Assembly: GCA_024698885.1 (NCBI GenBank)
Contig: JAILQQ010000029.1
Span: forward strand, 1 to 39,102
Length of the DNA stretch: 39,102 nt
Direction of reading: 5' to 3'
DNA from: Lachnospiraceae bacterium
GTDB lineage: Bacteria; Bacillota; Clostridia; Lachnospirales; Lachnospiraceae
Shown in pieces: positions 1 through 7,246 of the stretch. The position numbers and the translations under genes were made by a program. Numbering within the stretch: the first letter of the stretch is position 1; every line of letters begins with the position of its first letter. The notes under the pieces were generated by a model. It did no database searches. It saw only the letters and a list, made by a program, of their open reading frames with translations, and had not been told where the DNA came from.

Positions 1-424
1 GGCATGACTGGGAAAAACGATCGCGCTGCTAAGGAAATGATTCGGTCAGCATGCTGACTGAACCGGCATGAACTGAAGTTCCTGCCTAAGCACACAATTT
101 GCTGCGCAAAATGGTGCGGCAGTGAGGCAAGTCCGGGCTTCACAGGGCAGGATGCCGGATAACGTCCGGTGGAGGCGACTCCAAGGCCAGTGCAACAGAA
201 AGTATACCGCTCAGCAATGAGTAAGGGTGAAATGGCAGTGTAAGAGACTACCGGCCGGCTGGTAACAGCAGGCGCAATGTAAACCCCATCCGAAGCAAGA
301 TCAAATTGAGAGCCATATGGCGGCCCGTCATGCTCTCTGGTAGATCGCTAAAGCTGGCTGGCAACAGTTCAGCGAAGACAGATGATCGTTCTCGACAGAA
401 CCCGGCTTATTGAACAGTCATGTT
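1..424 (+). ncRNA. rnpB: RNase P RNA, bacterial class A, with enlarged P3
   Basis: Catalytic RNA of ribonuclease P, which removes 5' leaders from pre-tRNAs. Visible universal elements are GAGGCAAGTCCGGGCT (125-140), the CACAGGGCAG and AACGTCCGGTGG stretch, CAGTGCAACAGAAAGTA, GTAAGGGTGAAATGG, GGTAACAGCAGGC, GTAAACCCCATCCGAAGCAAG and the 3' CGACAGAACCCGGCTTAT. P1 closes by pairing 2-10 with 415-423, and P2 pairs AACGATC (15-21) with GATCGTT near 383-389, so the RNA appears complete; its true 5' end may lie a base or two outside the window. P3 begins with CGCTGC (24-29) pairing GCAGTG (119-124), but the 89 nt between them is far longer than a usual P3 tip and is a repeat element (separate entry). 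The promoter is outside the window. Confidence 0.96.
33..116 (+). repeat. Three-hairpin repeat copy inside the rnpB P3 arm
   Basis: This 84-nt stretch has three consecutive imperfect hairpins: 39-64 (arms GATTCGGTCAGC and GCTGACTGAACC), 65-86 (GGCATGAAC with GTTCCTGCC) and about 90-117. It aligns almost end to end with 461-544, downstream of the gene, with about 85% identity by eye and differences mainly in loops and as G-U or single mismatches in stems. It sits exactly where the distal P3 helix of RNase P RNA would be, so it is best read as an inserted, slightly decayed copy tolerated as a P3 extension. Confidence 0.85.
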
Positions 425-444
425 ATGTAAACCAAATTAGACAT

Positions 445-556
445 ATCGGCGCAGGAAAGAGGAAATGATTCGGTCAGCGTGCTGACCGAATCGGCATGAA
501 CAGGTTCATGCCTAAGCGCACGATTTGCAAGCAAATCGGCGCAGGAAAGAGGAAAT
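445..556 (+). repeat. Three-hairpin repeat between rnpB and proA, with direct repeats
   Basis: Better preserved copy of the element found in rnpB P3. Three hairpins follow one another: a perfect 12-bp stem at 468-493 (GATTCGGTCAGC with GCTGACCGAATC), a 9-bp stem at 493-512 (GGCATGAAC with GTTCATGCC), and a stem at 517-542 built on CGATTTGC and GCAAATCG. A 22-bp sequence ending GGAAAGAGGAAAT occurs at 445-466 and again, identically, at 535-556, giving a 90-bp period across the element. No open reading frame is involved. The second direct repeat ends just before the proA ribosome binding site, so the element forms the proA leader or the rnpB trailer. Confidence 0.85.
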
Positions 557-572
557 CAAGGGAGAATCATTG

Positions 573-1832
573 ATGGCAGATCTGAATGAAATGGGAAGGA
601 AGGCGAAGGAAGCCTCCGCTTTGCTTTCGCTTTACACGACAGAAGAGAAGAACAGAGGTCTTGAGACGGCGGCCCGCGTGCTGCTTGAAAAAGAGGCCGC
701 GATCCTGGCGGCAAACAGCCTTGATGTGGAGCAGGCGGAGAAAAACGGCGTTTCTCCTGCCATGATCGACCGCCTGCGCCTTAACCACGACAGGATCGCT
801 GCCATGGCGGAGGGGCTTACCCAGATCGTAGCCCTTGCGGATCCCATCGGAGAGGTGCTTGAGAGCTTTTCCCGCCCGAACGGTCTGCAGATCAAAAAAG
901 TCAGGGTTCCCCTCGGCGTGATCGGGATCATCTATGAATCCCGCCCGAACGTAACGGCAGACGCCTTCGGACTCTGCTTTAAGAGTGGCAATGCCGTGAT
1001 CCTGCGGGGCGGAAGCGATGCGCTTTGTTCCAATCAGGCGATCGTCGCTGCTCTCCGGGAAGCGCTGTCTGAGGCAGGACTCTGTCCGGATGCGCTGCAG
1101 CTCATGGAGGATACCTCGCGGGAAGCCGCGGCAGCTTTGATGCGTTTAAACCGGTATGTTGACGTGCTGATCCCCCGGGGCGGGGCCGGCCTGATCCGCA
1201 CCTGTCTGGAAACGACTACTGTACCCTGCATCGAAACAGGGACCGGAAACTGTCATATATATGTGGATGAATCGGCGGATCTGTCCATGGCCGTGGAGAT
1301 CATTGACAATGCCAAGACCCAGAGAATGGGCGTATGCAACGCCTGCGAATCCCTCTTGGTGCATGAGGCGGCGGCGAAAAAAGCGATCCCGCTCATTTAT
1401 GAGAGACTGACCGGTAAGCATGTGGAGATCCGGGCCGGTGAAAGGGTCTTTTCCATCTGCGGCGGCGATTGTCCCGATCTGAAGGCGGCAGTCGAGGAGG
1501 ATTTCGCGACGGAATTTCTCGGCCCCGTGATCTCGCTGCAGATCGTTTCGGATATAGACGAAGCGATCGCGCATATCAACCGCTATTCCACCCACCATTC
1601 CGACGCGATCATTACGGAAAACGCGGAAAACGCGGAAAAATTCTTAAACGGCGTGGATGCGGCCGCTGTATACGTCAACGCCTCCACCCGCTTTACCGAC
1701 GGCTTTGAATTCGGCTTTGGCGCGGAGATCGGTATCAGCACCCAGAAGCTTCATGCCAGGGGGCCCATGGGCTTAAAGGAATTAACAAGCTATAAATACC
1801 AGGTCAGGGGAAACGGTCAGATCAGGGGCTGA
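573..1832 (+). CDS. proA: Gamma-glutamyl phosphate reductase (glutamate-5-semialdehyde dehydrogenase)
   Basis: Second step of proline synthesis: NADPH-dependent reduction of gamma-glutamyl phosphate to glutamate 5-semialdehyde in the cytosol. The 419-residue product matches the usual 410-420 length. It shows the ProA signatures [19 protein letters not shown], the cofactor-loop region [31 protein letters not shown] and the active-site cysteine segment [13 protein letters not shown], ending [22 protein letters not shown] 573 is chosen because AAGGGAG lies 8-9 nt upstream and the protein then starts at the usual place; an in-frame start at 525 would lie inside the repeat element. proB is not adjacent, which is unusual because proBA are commonly paired. 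The 3' end overlaps the convergent kinase gene by 16 bp. Confidence 0.96.
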   Translation: MADLNEMGRKAKEASALLSLYTTEEKNRGLETAARVLLEKEAAILAANSLDVEQAEKNGVSPAMIDRLRLNHDRIAAMAEGLTQIVALADPIGEVLESFSRPNGLQIKKVRVPLGVIGIIYESRPNVTADAFGLCFKSGNAVILRGGSDALCSNQAIVAALREALSEAGLCPDALQLMEDTSREAAAALMRLNRYVDVLIPRGGAGLIRTCLETTTVPCIETGTGNCHIYVDESADLSMAVEIIDNAKTQRMGVCNACESLLVHEAAAKKAIPLIYERLTGKHVEIRAGERVFSICGGDCPDLKAAVEEDFATEFLGPVISLQIVSDIDEAIAHINRYSTHHSDAIITENAENAEKFLNGVDAAAVYVNASTRFTDGFEFGFGAEIGISTQKLHARGPMGLKELTSYKYQVRGNGQIRG

Positions 1833-3187
1833 TCACCCCTTTTTTCCAGATCGGGCTTAAGCGGCAGCATGACGTCCGAATAAAATTCGGTTCCTTCATG
1901 AGAGAAGGAAGCCATTCCGCCAAGCAGCTCCGCGATGGAGAGGACAGAGGAGAGACCGACGCCGGTTCCTTTGCTCTGCGTGGAGTAATAATGTCCGTTT
2001 TTCTCCTTCACCTTGCCGTTAAAGCTGTTGGTCGCCACGATATACAGTGAAAAACGGTGCCTTGTCGTGATGGTCAGATCGATGAAACGCTCCGCCTTTT
2101 TCTCTTCCTTCATTTCGTTACAGGCAAAGACCGCGTTCTCAAGGATATTGCCGATGATACTGCAGAGCTCAAGCTCGGGAATGAGCAGATCATCCGGCAG
2201 CTCGATCCGAAACCGGCAGGAGATATGCTCGTCTTCGGCCCACTGATGATAATAATTTAAGACCGCGTTGACGGCGGCATTTTTACAGAACGATTTCACT
2301 TCATTCTGGGGCATCGCATTAAGATACTGCTCAAGATAGTGCCGGATGCCTTCCAGATCATTTGTATCAGCCAGACTTTTTAACGCCCGGATCGTATGCT
2401 TGAAATCATGCCTTTCCCTGGTGATCGATTCCAGATATTTCTGCTGTTTGGCAAACTGCGTTTCCTGCATTTCCAGAATATTTACCCGTTTTTCATTTAA
2501 GGCTGCTTCCAGAAGACCGGAGACGATAAAATAGAAGATGACACAGAGCAACAGCAGCAGACAGAACATAAGCGGCAGTGCGGTCCAGTAGAACAGGGCG
2601 ACATTGTTCACATGCATCGTTTCGTAATGTCTGGGTACCATTAAGAGATTGATGATCAGGAAGAACAGAGAAACCAGAGAGCTGGTATACCAGACCCGCC
2701 GCAGGTGAAACTGATCGATGAGACGGCCGCCGAAGACCCGGAAGGGATAGAGCAGGAGCAGCACGCAGATCACGGAGAGAAATGCCTGCAGGACGGCGGC
2801 CTCCGTACTGAAATGATCGATATCGGAGGTCGGATGGCGCATCGCGTCATAGGCGTTGGCAAAATTCGCGATAAAGCTCATGATGGCACAGACCAGCACA
2901 AGTAAGCAGAAGGTCTTGCAGAAATGAGCATATACGCTGCGCTGAAAGAAGATCAGGCATATGATAAACAGAAACGGGAGCAGTCTGTAATAGGAAAACG
3001 GGGGATACAGCTCTAAAAGACCGGCAGCGGATATGAGAACGGTCAGGAAGAGGAGCGTTTTCAGGATTGTTTTGCCCAGACCGGTCCGCAGTTGGTTCTG
3101 CATCGGAAACAGACACAAAAAAGCGGCCGGCACAAAGGGAAGATGGCAGAGAAAGGAAAATAGAAACTGAGACATCAGGGTATTCAT
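1817..3187 (-). CDS. GHKL-type sensor histidine kinase (partner of LytTR regulator)
   Basis: Membrane sensor kinase of 456 residues. The first ~225 residues are very hydrophobic with about six or seven membrane segments. A helical linker (~228-255) leads into the dimerisation/phosphoacceptor motif [10 protein letters not shown], with the likely phosphorylated His260. The HATPase_c domain follows with N-box [10 protein letters not shown] (around 345-353) and G-box GTGVGLSSV (407-415). This architecture is that of AgrC/NatK-like GHKL kinases rather than classical HisKA kinases. It is translationally coupled to the response regulator: its ATG overlaps the regulator stop codon by 4 nt. No agrB/agrD-like peptide genes lie nearby, so the ligand is unknown. 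Confidence 0.9.
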   Translation of the reverse strand: MNTLMSQFLFSFLCHLPFVPAAFLCLFPMQNQLRTGLGKTILKTLLFLTVLISAAGLLELYPPFSYYRLLPFLFIICLIFFQRSVYAHFCKTFCLLVLVCAIMSFIANFANAYDAMRHPTSDIDHFSTEAAVLQAFLSVICVLLLLYPFRVFGGRLIDQFHLRRVWYTSSLVSLFFLIINLLMVPRHYETMHVNNVALFYWTALPLMFCLLLLLCVIFYFIVSGLLEAALNEKRVNILEMQETQFAKQQKYLESITRERHDFKHTIRALKSLADTNDLEGIRHYLEQYLNAMPQNEVKSFCKNAAVNAVLNYYHQWAEDEHISCRFRIELPDDLLIPELELCSIIGNILENAVFACNEMKEEKKAERFIDLTITTRHRFSLYIVATNSFNGKVKEKNGHYYSTQSKGTGVGLSSVLSIAELLGGMASFSHEGTEFYSDVMLPLKPDLEKRGDQPLI

Positions 3188-3930
3188 GCTTTTCTTTTAT
3201 GTTCCTTTCTGATCTTGTTGAAGGTGTAATTCTGCCATGTCTGCTCGAGCTTCTTCATATTGCGCAGGTTGATCGGGAGATGGATATTCTCGCGGATATG
3301 GCAGACGCCCTCCGCCGGATCGAAGTGGATGATATAATCCATGTTGACGATCTCACCGCGCAGTACCATGAGAAAACGGCTGTCCTGCAGAAGCAGACCG
3401 CTGATCTCGCCGAAGCTCATGCGGGTTTTATGGATATTCCCGTCTTTATCCTCGATCTCCTGATAGTTTCCCGTAGAGCGGATGATGACAATATCTCCGT
3501 AGGGGAGCTCCTCCTCGACGCGTTTGCTGACAAAATGCAGCGACGCCGTGTTTTCCTCCCCTCGAAGTCTTTTGATGTCGTCCATCAGGCGGAAGACTCT
3601 GTCTTTCTGTACGGGCTTTTCCATATATTCATAGGCGTGCAGCGTAAAGGCCTCGGGCATAAAGTTCATGCTGCTCGTGAGAAAGATGAGCAGCGTTTCG
3701 GCGTCCTGCTCCCTGATCTCCTTTGCCGCGTCGATACCGGTTTTTTTCTTCATATATATATCCAGAAAAACCGCCGTGTAGGTATACGGGCGGTAGTCCT
3801 TCAGCAATTCCTCCGCGCTGTCAAAGCTCTTTATAGTAAGGCTGACGTGGCTTGCTGCAGCGTATTCCCGCAGATACTGCCTGAGGGGCTCGACCTCCTG
3901 AGATATATCATCAACAATTGCAATATTCAT
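3184..3930 (-). CDS. LytTR-family response regulator
   Basis: Transcription regulator of 248 residues. An N-terminal receiver domain (about 1-120) carries the acidic pair DD at 7-8, the phosphoacceptor Asp57 in FLDIYM, and the conserved lysine in MEKPVQ. The C-terminal LytTR DNA-binding domain (about 135-240) shows LPYGDIVIIRSTGNYQEI and the conserved RFLMVLRGEIVNMDYI segment. The gene precedes its kinase with a 4-nt ATGA overlap, so both are co-transcribed. A perfect TATAAT on the minus strand ends only 7 nt before the ATG and no Shine-Dalgarno sequence is visible, which suggests a leaderless or near-leaderless mRNA. The divergently transcribed lipoprotein promoter carries a direct repeat typical of LytTR targets, making it the likely regulated gene. 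Confidence 0.92.
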   Translation of the reverse strand: MNIAIVDDISQEVEPLRQYLREYAAASHVSLTIKSFDSAEELLKDYRPYTYTAVFLDIYMKKKTGIDAAKEIREQDAETLLIFLTSSMNFMPEAFTLHAYEYMEKPVQKDRVFRLMDDIKRLRGEENTASLHFVSKRVEEELPYGDIVIIRSTGNYQEIEDKDGNIHKTRMSFGEISGLLLQDSRFLMVLRGEIVNMDYIIHFDPAEGVCHIRENIHLPINLRNMKKLEQTWQNYTFNKIRKEHKRKA

Positions 3931-3937
3931 AACCCGT

Positions 3938-3943
3938 ATTATA
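3938..3943 (-). promoter_or_regulatory. -10 box of the response regulator/kinase operon
   Basis: Minus-strand TATAAT 7 nt upstream of the regulator ATG. The hexamer 17 nt further upstream (CTGACT) is a weak -35. Transcription would begin at or next to the start codon. Confidence 0.55.
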
Positions 3944-3967
3944 CCATATTAATGTCATGAAGTCAGG

Positions 3968-4083
3968 GTCAAAAGCACTTCGAGCCATGTGATTTTGACG
4001 TCTCGATCATGATATAGTGCCTATGAGCAAGCTCAGGCACTATATCACGTATCTGGAAAGGGGCAAAAGCACCTTTTGCCCCC
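3968..4083. repeat. Run of three intergenic hairpins between divergent operons
   Basis: Three stem-loops lie in the 300-bp divergent intergenic region. The first is 3968-3999 (GTCAAAA with TTTTGAC). The second, 4010-4047, is a perfect 13-bp stem, TGATATAGTGCCT with AGGCACTATATCA. The third, 4060-4082, is a perfect 10-bp stem, GGGGCAAAAG with CTTTTGCCCC around a 3-nt loop. Bases 4041-4083 recur in diverged form on the opposite strand at 10273-10313, so at least part of this is a dispersed repeat. No poly-T tract follows, so these are not obvious terminators. Confidence 0.8.
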
Positions 4084-4090
4084 AATATCT

Positions 4091-4126
4091 TGTCATTTTA
4101 TCCCAGAATCATGTCATCTTATCCCA
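4091..4126 (+). promoter_or_regulatory. Direct repeat, probable LytTR operator
   Basis: TGTCATTTTATCCCA (4091-4105) and TGTCATCTTATCCCA (4112-4126) differ at one base and repeat with a 21-bp period, two helical turns. The downstream copy ends 6 bp before the -35 of the lipoprotein promoter. LytTR regulators characteristically bind two direct repeats about 21 bp apart just upstream of -35, and the core resembles the GGCATTTCAT half-site known for YpdB. Assignment to the adjacent regulator is inference. Confidence 0.7.
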
Positions 4127-4132
4127 ATACGG

Positions 4133-4160
4133 TTGAAAAATGAAAAAGAAGGTGTATATT
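4133..4160 (+). promoter_or_regulatory. Promoter of the lipoprotein/HdeD genes
   Basis: -35 TTGAAA (4133-4138), 16-bp spacer and -10 TATATT (4155-4160), a vegetative-type promoter. It gives a leader of about 60 nt before the ATG at 4231. Confidence 0.65.
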
Positions 4161-4230
4161 ATCTAACGGCGGACAGACAGAGGGGTCTGATCCGCAGAAG
4201 CTAAACGTAAACGAAAGAAGGAGAAAGAAG

Positions 4231-5073
4231 ATGAAAAAGAAATTATTGGCACTGGTATTAAGTATTGCTATGGCGAGCACGCTTTTAGTCGGCTGCGGCG
4301 ATGATGAGGAAGAAGCCGTTGTTGAGACTGAGGTAGAAGAGGTAGAGGAAGAGACCGCTGCCGAAGAGGAAGCTGCGGATGTGGAAGAAGCCGCACCGGA
4401 AGAAGCCGCACCGGAAGAAGCAGGATTTACCTTTGAGGATCTGCAGGACAATTACGCAACCATGGTAGAAGCTTATAATTCTGTAGAAGAGCTGTATATG
4501 AATGAGGGTATTGCGCAGGATGATACGGTAGAAGAGCTTCTTACGCAGTGCAAGGACGTTATGGATCAGATGGGCGAGCTGACCCGCGATGATTTCGAGA
4601 CCGAGGAAGACCTGCTCACCATGAACGACAGCATCGTTACGCTGCTTGATTCTCTGAACGGGATCATCGATCTGATGTCTGAGGCCGATACCAGCGGAGC
4701 AGAAGCAACAGCAGCTGCTGATGATACCGAGGCAGTGTTAAAGGCTGCTTTCCCGGTAGGATATGCCGGAGCTGCCGATGATGGTTCCAAGATCCTGTGG
4801 GCATTATCCGAGGATACGACCAGAGGTATATTTGTTGTTATCAACGCGGATGAGTCTGATGCGGTCGCTATGGTTGGCGATGTGGTCAATAATGGCGACG
4901 AAACCATCACGCTGACGGATGATGAGAGCGGCGCAACTGTAGTACTCGGTGTTTCCGAGGATGTTGATGATGAAGGTACGACTGTTCTTATGCTGGAGAC
5001 GGAGGACGGAGGTCTTTCTGCTCTTTACGAAGTTCCCGGTGAAAACGTTATTGACGCTCTGTTGAGCTACTAA
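4231..5073 (+). CDS. Acidic secreted lipoprotein, function unknown
   Basis: A 280-residue precursor with a type II signal peptide: MKKK, hydrophobic core, then lipobox LLVGC with the lipidated Cys at position 22. Residues ~24-65 are almost entirely Glu, Asp, Ala and Val (repeats of EEAAPEEA), a flexible acidic tether. A helical segment (~66-150, FTFEDLQDNYATMVEAYNSVEELY...) follows, and then a beta-rich C-terminal half. I do not recognise a family with certainty. The start has GAAGGAGAAAG upstream. The HdeD-like gene follows after 36 bp and probably shares the transcript. The LytTR-type direct repeat at the promoter suggests control by the divergent two-component system. The protein would sit on the outer face of the cytoplasmic membrane. 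Confidence 0.85.
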   Translation: MKKKLLALVLSIAMASTLLVGCGDDEEEAVVETEVEEVEEETAAEEEAADVEEAAPEEAAPEEAGFTFEDLQDNYATMVEAYNSVEELYMNEGIAQDDTVEELLTQCKDVMDQMGELTRDDFETEEDLLTMNDSIVTLLDSLNGIIDLMSEADTSGAEATAAADDTEAVLKAAFPVGYAGAADDGSKILWALSEDTTRGIFVVINADESDAVAMVGDVVNNGDETITLTDDESGATVVLGVSEDVDDEGTTVLMLETEDGGLSALYEVPGENVIDALLSY

Positions 5074-5109
5074 AAAAACCGCGCTTTATTTGCGAAAGGA
5101 GATAGCTCC

Positions 5110-5664
5110 GTGACAGCAAAAAAGATATTCATGTTTCTTCTGGGTTTGCTAACGGTGATCGGCGGCATGTACTGCGCCGGAACGCCCGGCATGACTTTCC
5201 TGTCCATGGTATGGGTGATCGGTTTCGTGATGTTTTTCCATGCCATTGAGGAACTCGTCACCTACGGAGAGAAAAAAAGACTGGGACTGGCGGACGGCTG
5301 GAATCTGGCGGGTGCCATTATCGCACTGCTTTGCGGTCTAGCGATCATCATCAGCGGTCAGGCCGAGCTCGTGACAGGAGCGACGCTTCTTTACTTTCTG
5401 TTTGTCTGGCTCATCGCTGCCGGCATTACCGGGATCTTTGCAGCCTTTAAGCTGAAAAAGCATCAGGATACCGGCGTTGCCGCGATCGACAGCTTTACCG
5501 GAAAATGGGGCTGGTTTGTACTGCTTGGCATTATCATGATCATAGCGGGCTGCTTTGGCTTCGCGCATCCGATCCTTTCCATGCTGTCCATCGGCTTCAT
5601 CGTCGGCATCGACATCATGGTGGCAGGCATCAATATGATGGTCCGCGCATTTACGGCAGCATAA
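5110..5664 (+). CDS. HdeD-like (DUF308) integral membrane protein
   Basis: A 184-residue protein with about six membrane segments arranged as the repeated helix pairs typical of DUF308/HdeD proteins, which in enterobacteria are linked to acid and envelope stress. Recognisable are GLLTVIGGMY near the start, HAIEELVTYG between helices, and the final helices IMIIAGCFGFAHPILSM and VGIDIMVAGINMMVRA. Translation starts at GTG 5110, supported by AAAGGAGAT about 9 nt upstream. It lies 36 bp after the lipoprotein with no terminator between. A biochemical function for this family in Firmicutes is not established. Confidence 0.8.
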   Translation: MTAKKIFMFLLGLLTVIGGMYCAGTPGMTFLSMVWVIGFVMFFHAIEELVTYGEKKRLGLADGWNLAGAIIALLCGLAIIISGQAELVTGATLLYFLFVWLIAAGITGIFAAFKLKKHQDTGVAAIDSFTGKWGWFVLLGIIMIIAGCFGFAHPILSMLSIGFIVGIDIMVAGINMMVRAFTAA

Positions 5665-5675
5665 ACAGAAAACGG

Positions 5676-5703
5676 TTGATTTGTCCGCGATTTCTTGTAT
5701 AAT
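5676..5703 (+). promoter_or_regulatory. Promoter of the TM2 gene
   Basis: -35 TTGATT (5676-5681), 16-bp spacer and a perfect -10 TATAAT (5698-5703). The ribosome binding site AGGAGGG (5709-5715) follows almost at once, so the leader is only about 12 nt. Confidence 0.75.
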
Positions 5704-5722
5704 TAATTAGGAGGGTAGCACA

Positions 5723-5923
5723 ATGAGTAAAGCAGGCGCTATATTGATCACATTCTTTTTGGGTGGCCTAGGTGTTCATCGGTTTCTGACCGGAAAGATC
5801 GGGACCGGGATCCTCTGGCTCCTGACCGGCGGAGTTTTTGGCATTGGCTGGCTGGTTGATTTCATCATGGTTTGCATGGGAAAATTCACCACCAAGGATG
5901 GCACTCCCTGGATTACCGAATAA
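5723..5923 (+). CDS. TM2 domain protein
   Basis: A 66-residue membrane protein that is essentially one TM2 domain: a first helix containing the family signature FFLGGLGVHRFLTGK, a glycine-rich turn, and a second helix with GIGWLVDFIMVCMGKF. TM2 proteins are small two-helix membrane proteins of unknown biochemical role. It has its own promoter and an AGGAGG ribosome binding site 7-8 nt before ATG. A strong terminator follows, so it appears to be a single-gene transcript. Confidence 0.92.
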   Translation: MSKAGAILITFFLGGLGVHRFLTGKIGTGILWLLTGGVFGIGWLVDFIMVCMGKFTTKDGTPWITE

Positions 5924-5937
5924 GGGAAAATAATCCC

Positions 5938-5971
5938 CGCGCCGCACGCCTATGTGCGGCGCGATTTTTTT
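5938..5971 (+). terminator. Rho-independent terminator after the TM2 gene
   Basis: Perfect 10-bp stem CGCGCCGCAC with GTGCGGCGCG, 6-nt loop, followed by ATTTTTTT. Confidence 0.93.
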
Positions 5972-5982
5972 GAGAGGATAGT

Positions 5983-7230
5983 ATGAAAACCAAGTGGACG
6001 AATGAACTGAAGATGCTGTTGTTTACTGCACTGTTGGGCGCTTTTGTCGGGGTGGTGCTCTGGTGCTTTCTGAAGGCCGTCGGGATCGTGTCGGCTTTTT
6101 TCTGGGATACCCTTCCCGAAAAGACGGGGATGACCTTTTTATCGGTTCCCTTGTGTGCCGCTGGCGGTCTGGTGCTCGGCATTCTGCATAAAATCGGCGG
6201 AGATTATCCGGACGAGCTGACCGTTGTCATGGATAAAATCAAGAAGGATAAGCATTATGATTACAAGCCGATGATATTTATACTGCTGTGTGCCTTTTTA
6301 CCGTTGGTCCTCGGCGCCAGTGTCGGTCCTGAGGCGGGACTGACAGGCATTATCGCGGGACTGTGCTATTGGATCGGTGATAACGTGAAATATGCCAAAC
6401 AACACGAGACGGCGTACTCCCGGATCGGGGAAGCCGTTATGCTGGGCGAGCTTTTTCATATGCCTTTGTTCGGGATCATTGCCGTAGAGGAGAACGAAGA
6501 GGATCGGGACGGGTTCGACACCGGGATCTCAAAGGGTTCGAAGTTTCTTCTGTACGGTATCGCCGCGGCGGCAGGATATCTGACGGTCCTTGCGTTAAAT
6601 AATCTGCTTGGCGCTGCTTCCGAGGGCTTTCCGATGTTTGAAATGGAGAAGGCAGGCGGCACAGATTTTGCGCTTATGCTTCTTTATATCCCGGTGGGCG
6701 TTCTGCTCTGTCTTTTTTTCCAGGGAGCGGAAAAGCTTTCGGAAAGAGCGGCTCTGAAGGTTCCCTGCATTCTGCGGGAAACGCTGTGCGGTCTTTTGGT
6801 TGGCATTGTGATGCTGTTTGCGCCGATGGCGCTTTTCTCCGGAGAAGAGGAGATGCGCGTTTTTATGACGGACTACGGAACCTATGCGCCTCTTTTTATG
6901 ATAGGGATCTGCTTTTTGAAGCTCTTTATGACTGCTTTCTGCATCCGCTTCGGGTTAAAGGGCGGGCATTTCTTCCCGGTGATCTTTTCCTGTGTGTTAA
7001 TGGGCTTTGCTATTGCCGCTCTGATTTTTCAGGGGGCGGACGGCCATGGCATTTTTGCGGCAGGTATTATTACGGCCGCGGCGCTTGGGGCGCAGTTAAA
7101 GAAACCGGCTGCGGCTTCCGCGCTGCTGTTGTTATGCTTTCCGGTCAGAATGATCCTCTGGCTGTTTATTGCTGCGGCGGTGGGAAGCCGTATCACGCAG
7201 GCGGCCGCGGCAAAGAAGACTGAGCGTTAG
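5983..7230 (+). CDS. CLC-family chloride channel/transporter homologue
   Basis: A 415-residue polytopic membrane protein with about ten hydrophobic segments. Two family signatures are visible: LVLGASVGPEAGLTG (about residues 106-120), corresponding to the GREGP anion-binding loop in the variant form GPEA, and GLKGGHFFPV (about 323-332), matching the GxFxP motif. The N-terminal GSGIP motif is not clearly present, so this belongs to a divergent branch such as the YfeO-like proteins and its transported ion is uncertain. GAGAGGAT lies before the ATG. The start is 12 bp downstream of the TM2 terminator, and the diguanylate cyclase begins 16 bp after the stop, suggesting co-transcription. Confidence 0.8.
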   Translation: MKTKWTNELKMLLFTALLGAFVGVVLWCFLKAVGIVSAFFWDTLPEKTGMTFLSVPLCAAGGLVLGILHKIGGDYPDELTVVMDKIKKDKHYDYKPMIFILLCAFLPLVLGASVGPEAGLTGIIAGLCYWIGDNVKYAKQHETAYSRIGEAVMLGELFHMPLFGIIAVEENEEDRDGFDTGISKGSKFLLYGIAAAAGYLTVLALNNLLGAASEGFPMFEMEKAGGTDFALMLLYIPVGVLLCLFFQGAEKLSERAALKVPCILRETLCGLLVGIVMLFAPMALFSGEEEMRVFMTDYGTYAPLFMIGICFLKLFMTAFCIRFGLKGGHFFPVIFSCVLMGFAIAALIFQGADGHGIFAAGIITAAALGAQLKKPAAASALLLLCFPVRMILWLFIAAAVGSRITQAAAAKKTER

Positions 7231-7246
7231 GAGCATTTGGAAATAT

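Noticed and set aside
525-572. Upstream start for proA at 525
   Set aside because: It lies inside the hairpin repeat and has no ribosome binding site; ATG 573 has both spacing and family agreement.
3067-3960. Plus-strand ORF of 297 codons
   Set aside because: It is opposite the response regulator and kinase, which have full family motifs. It shows no recognisable domain and has no ribosome binding site.
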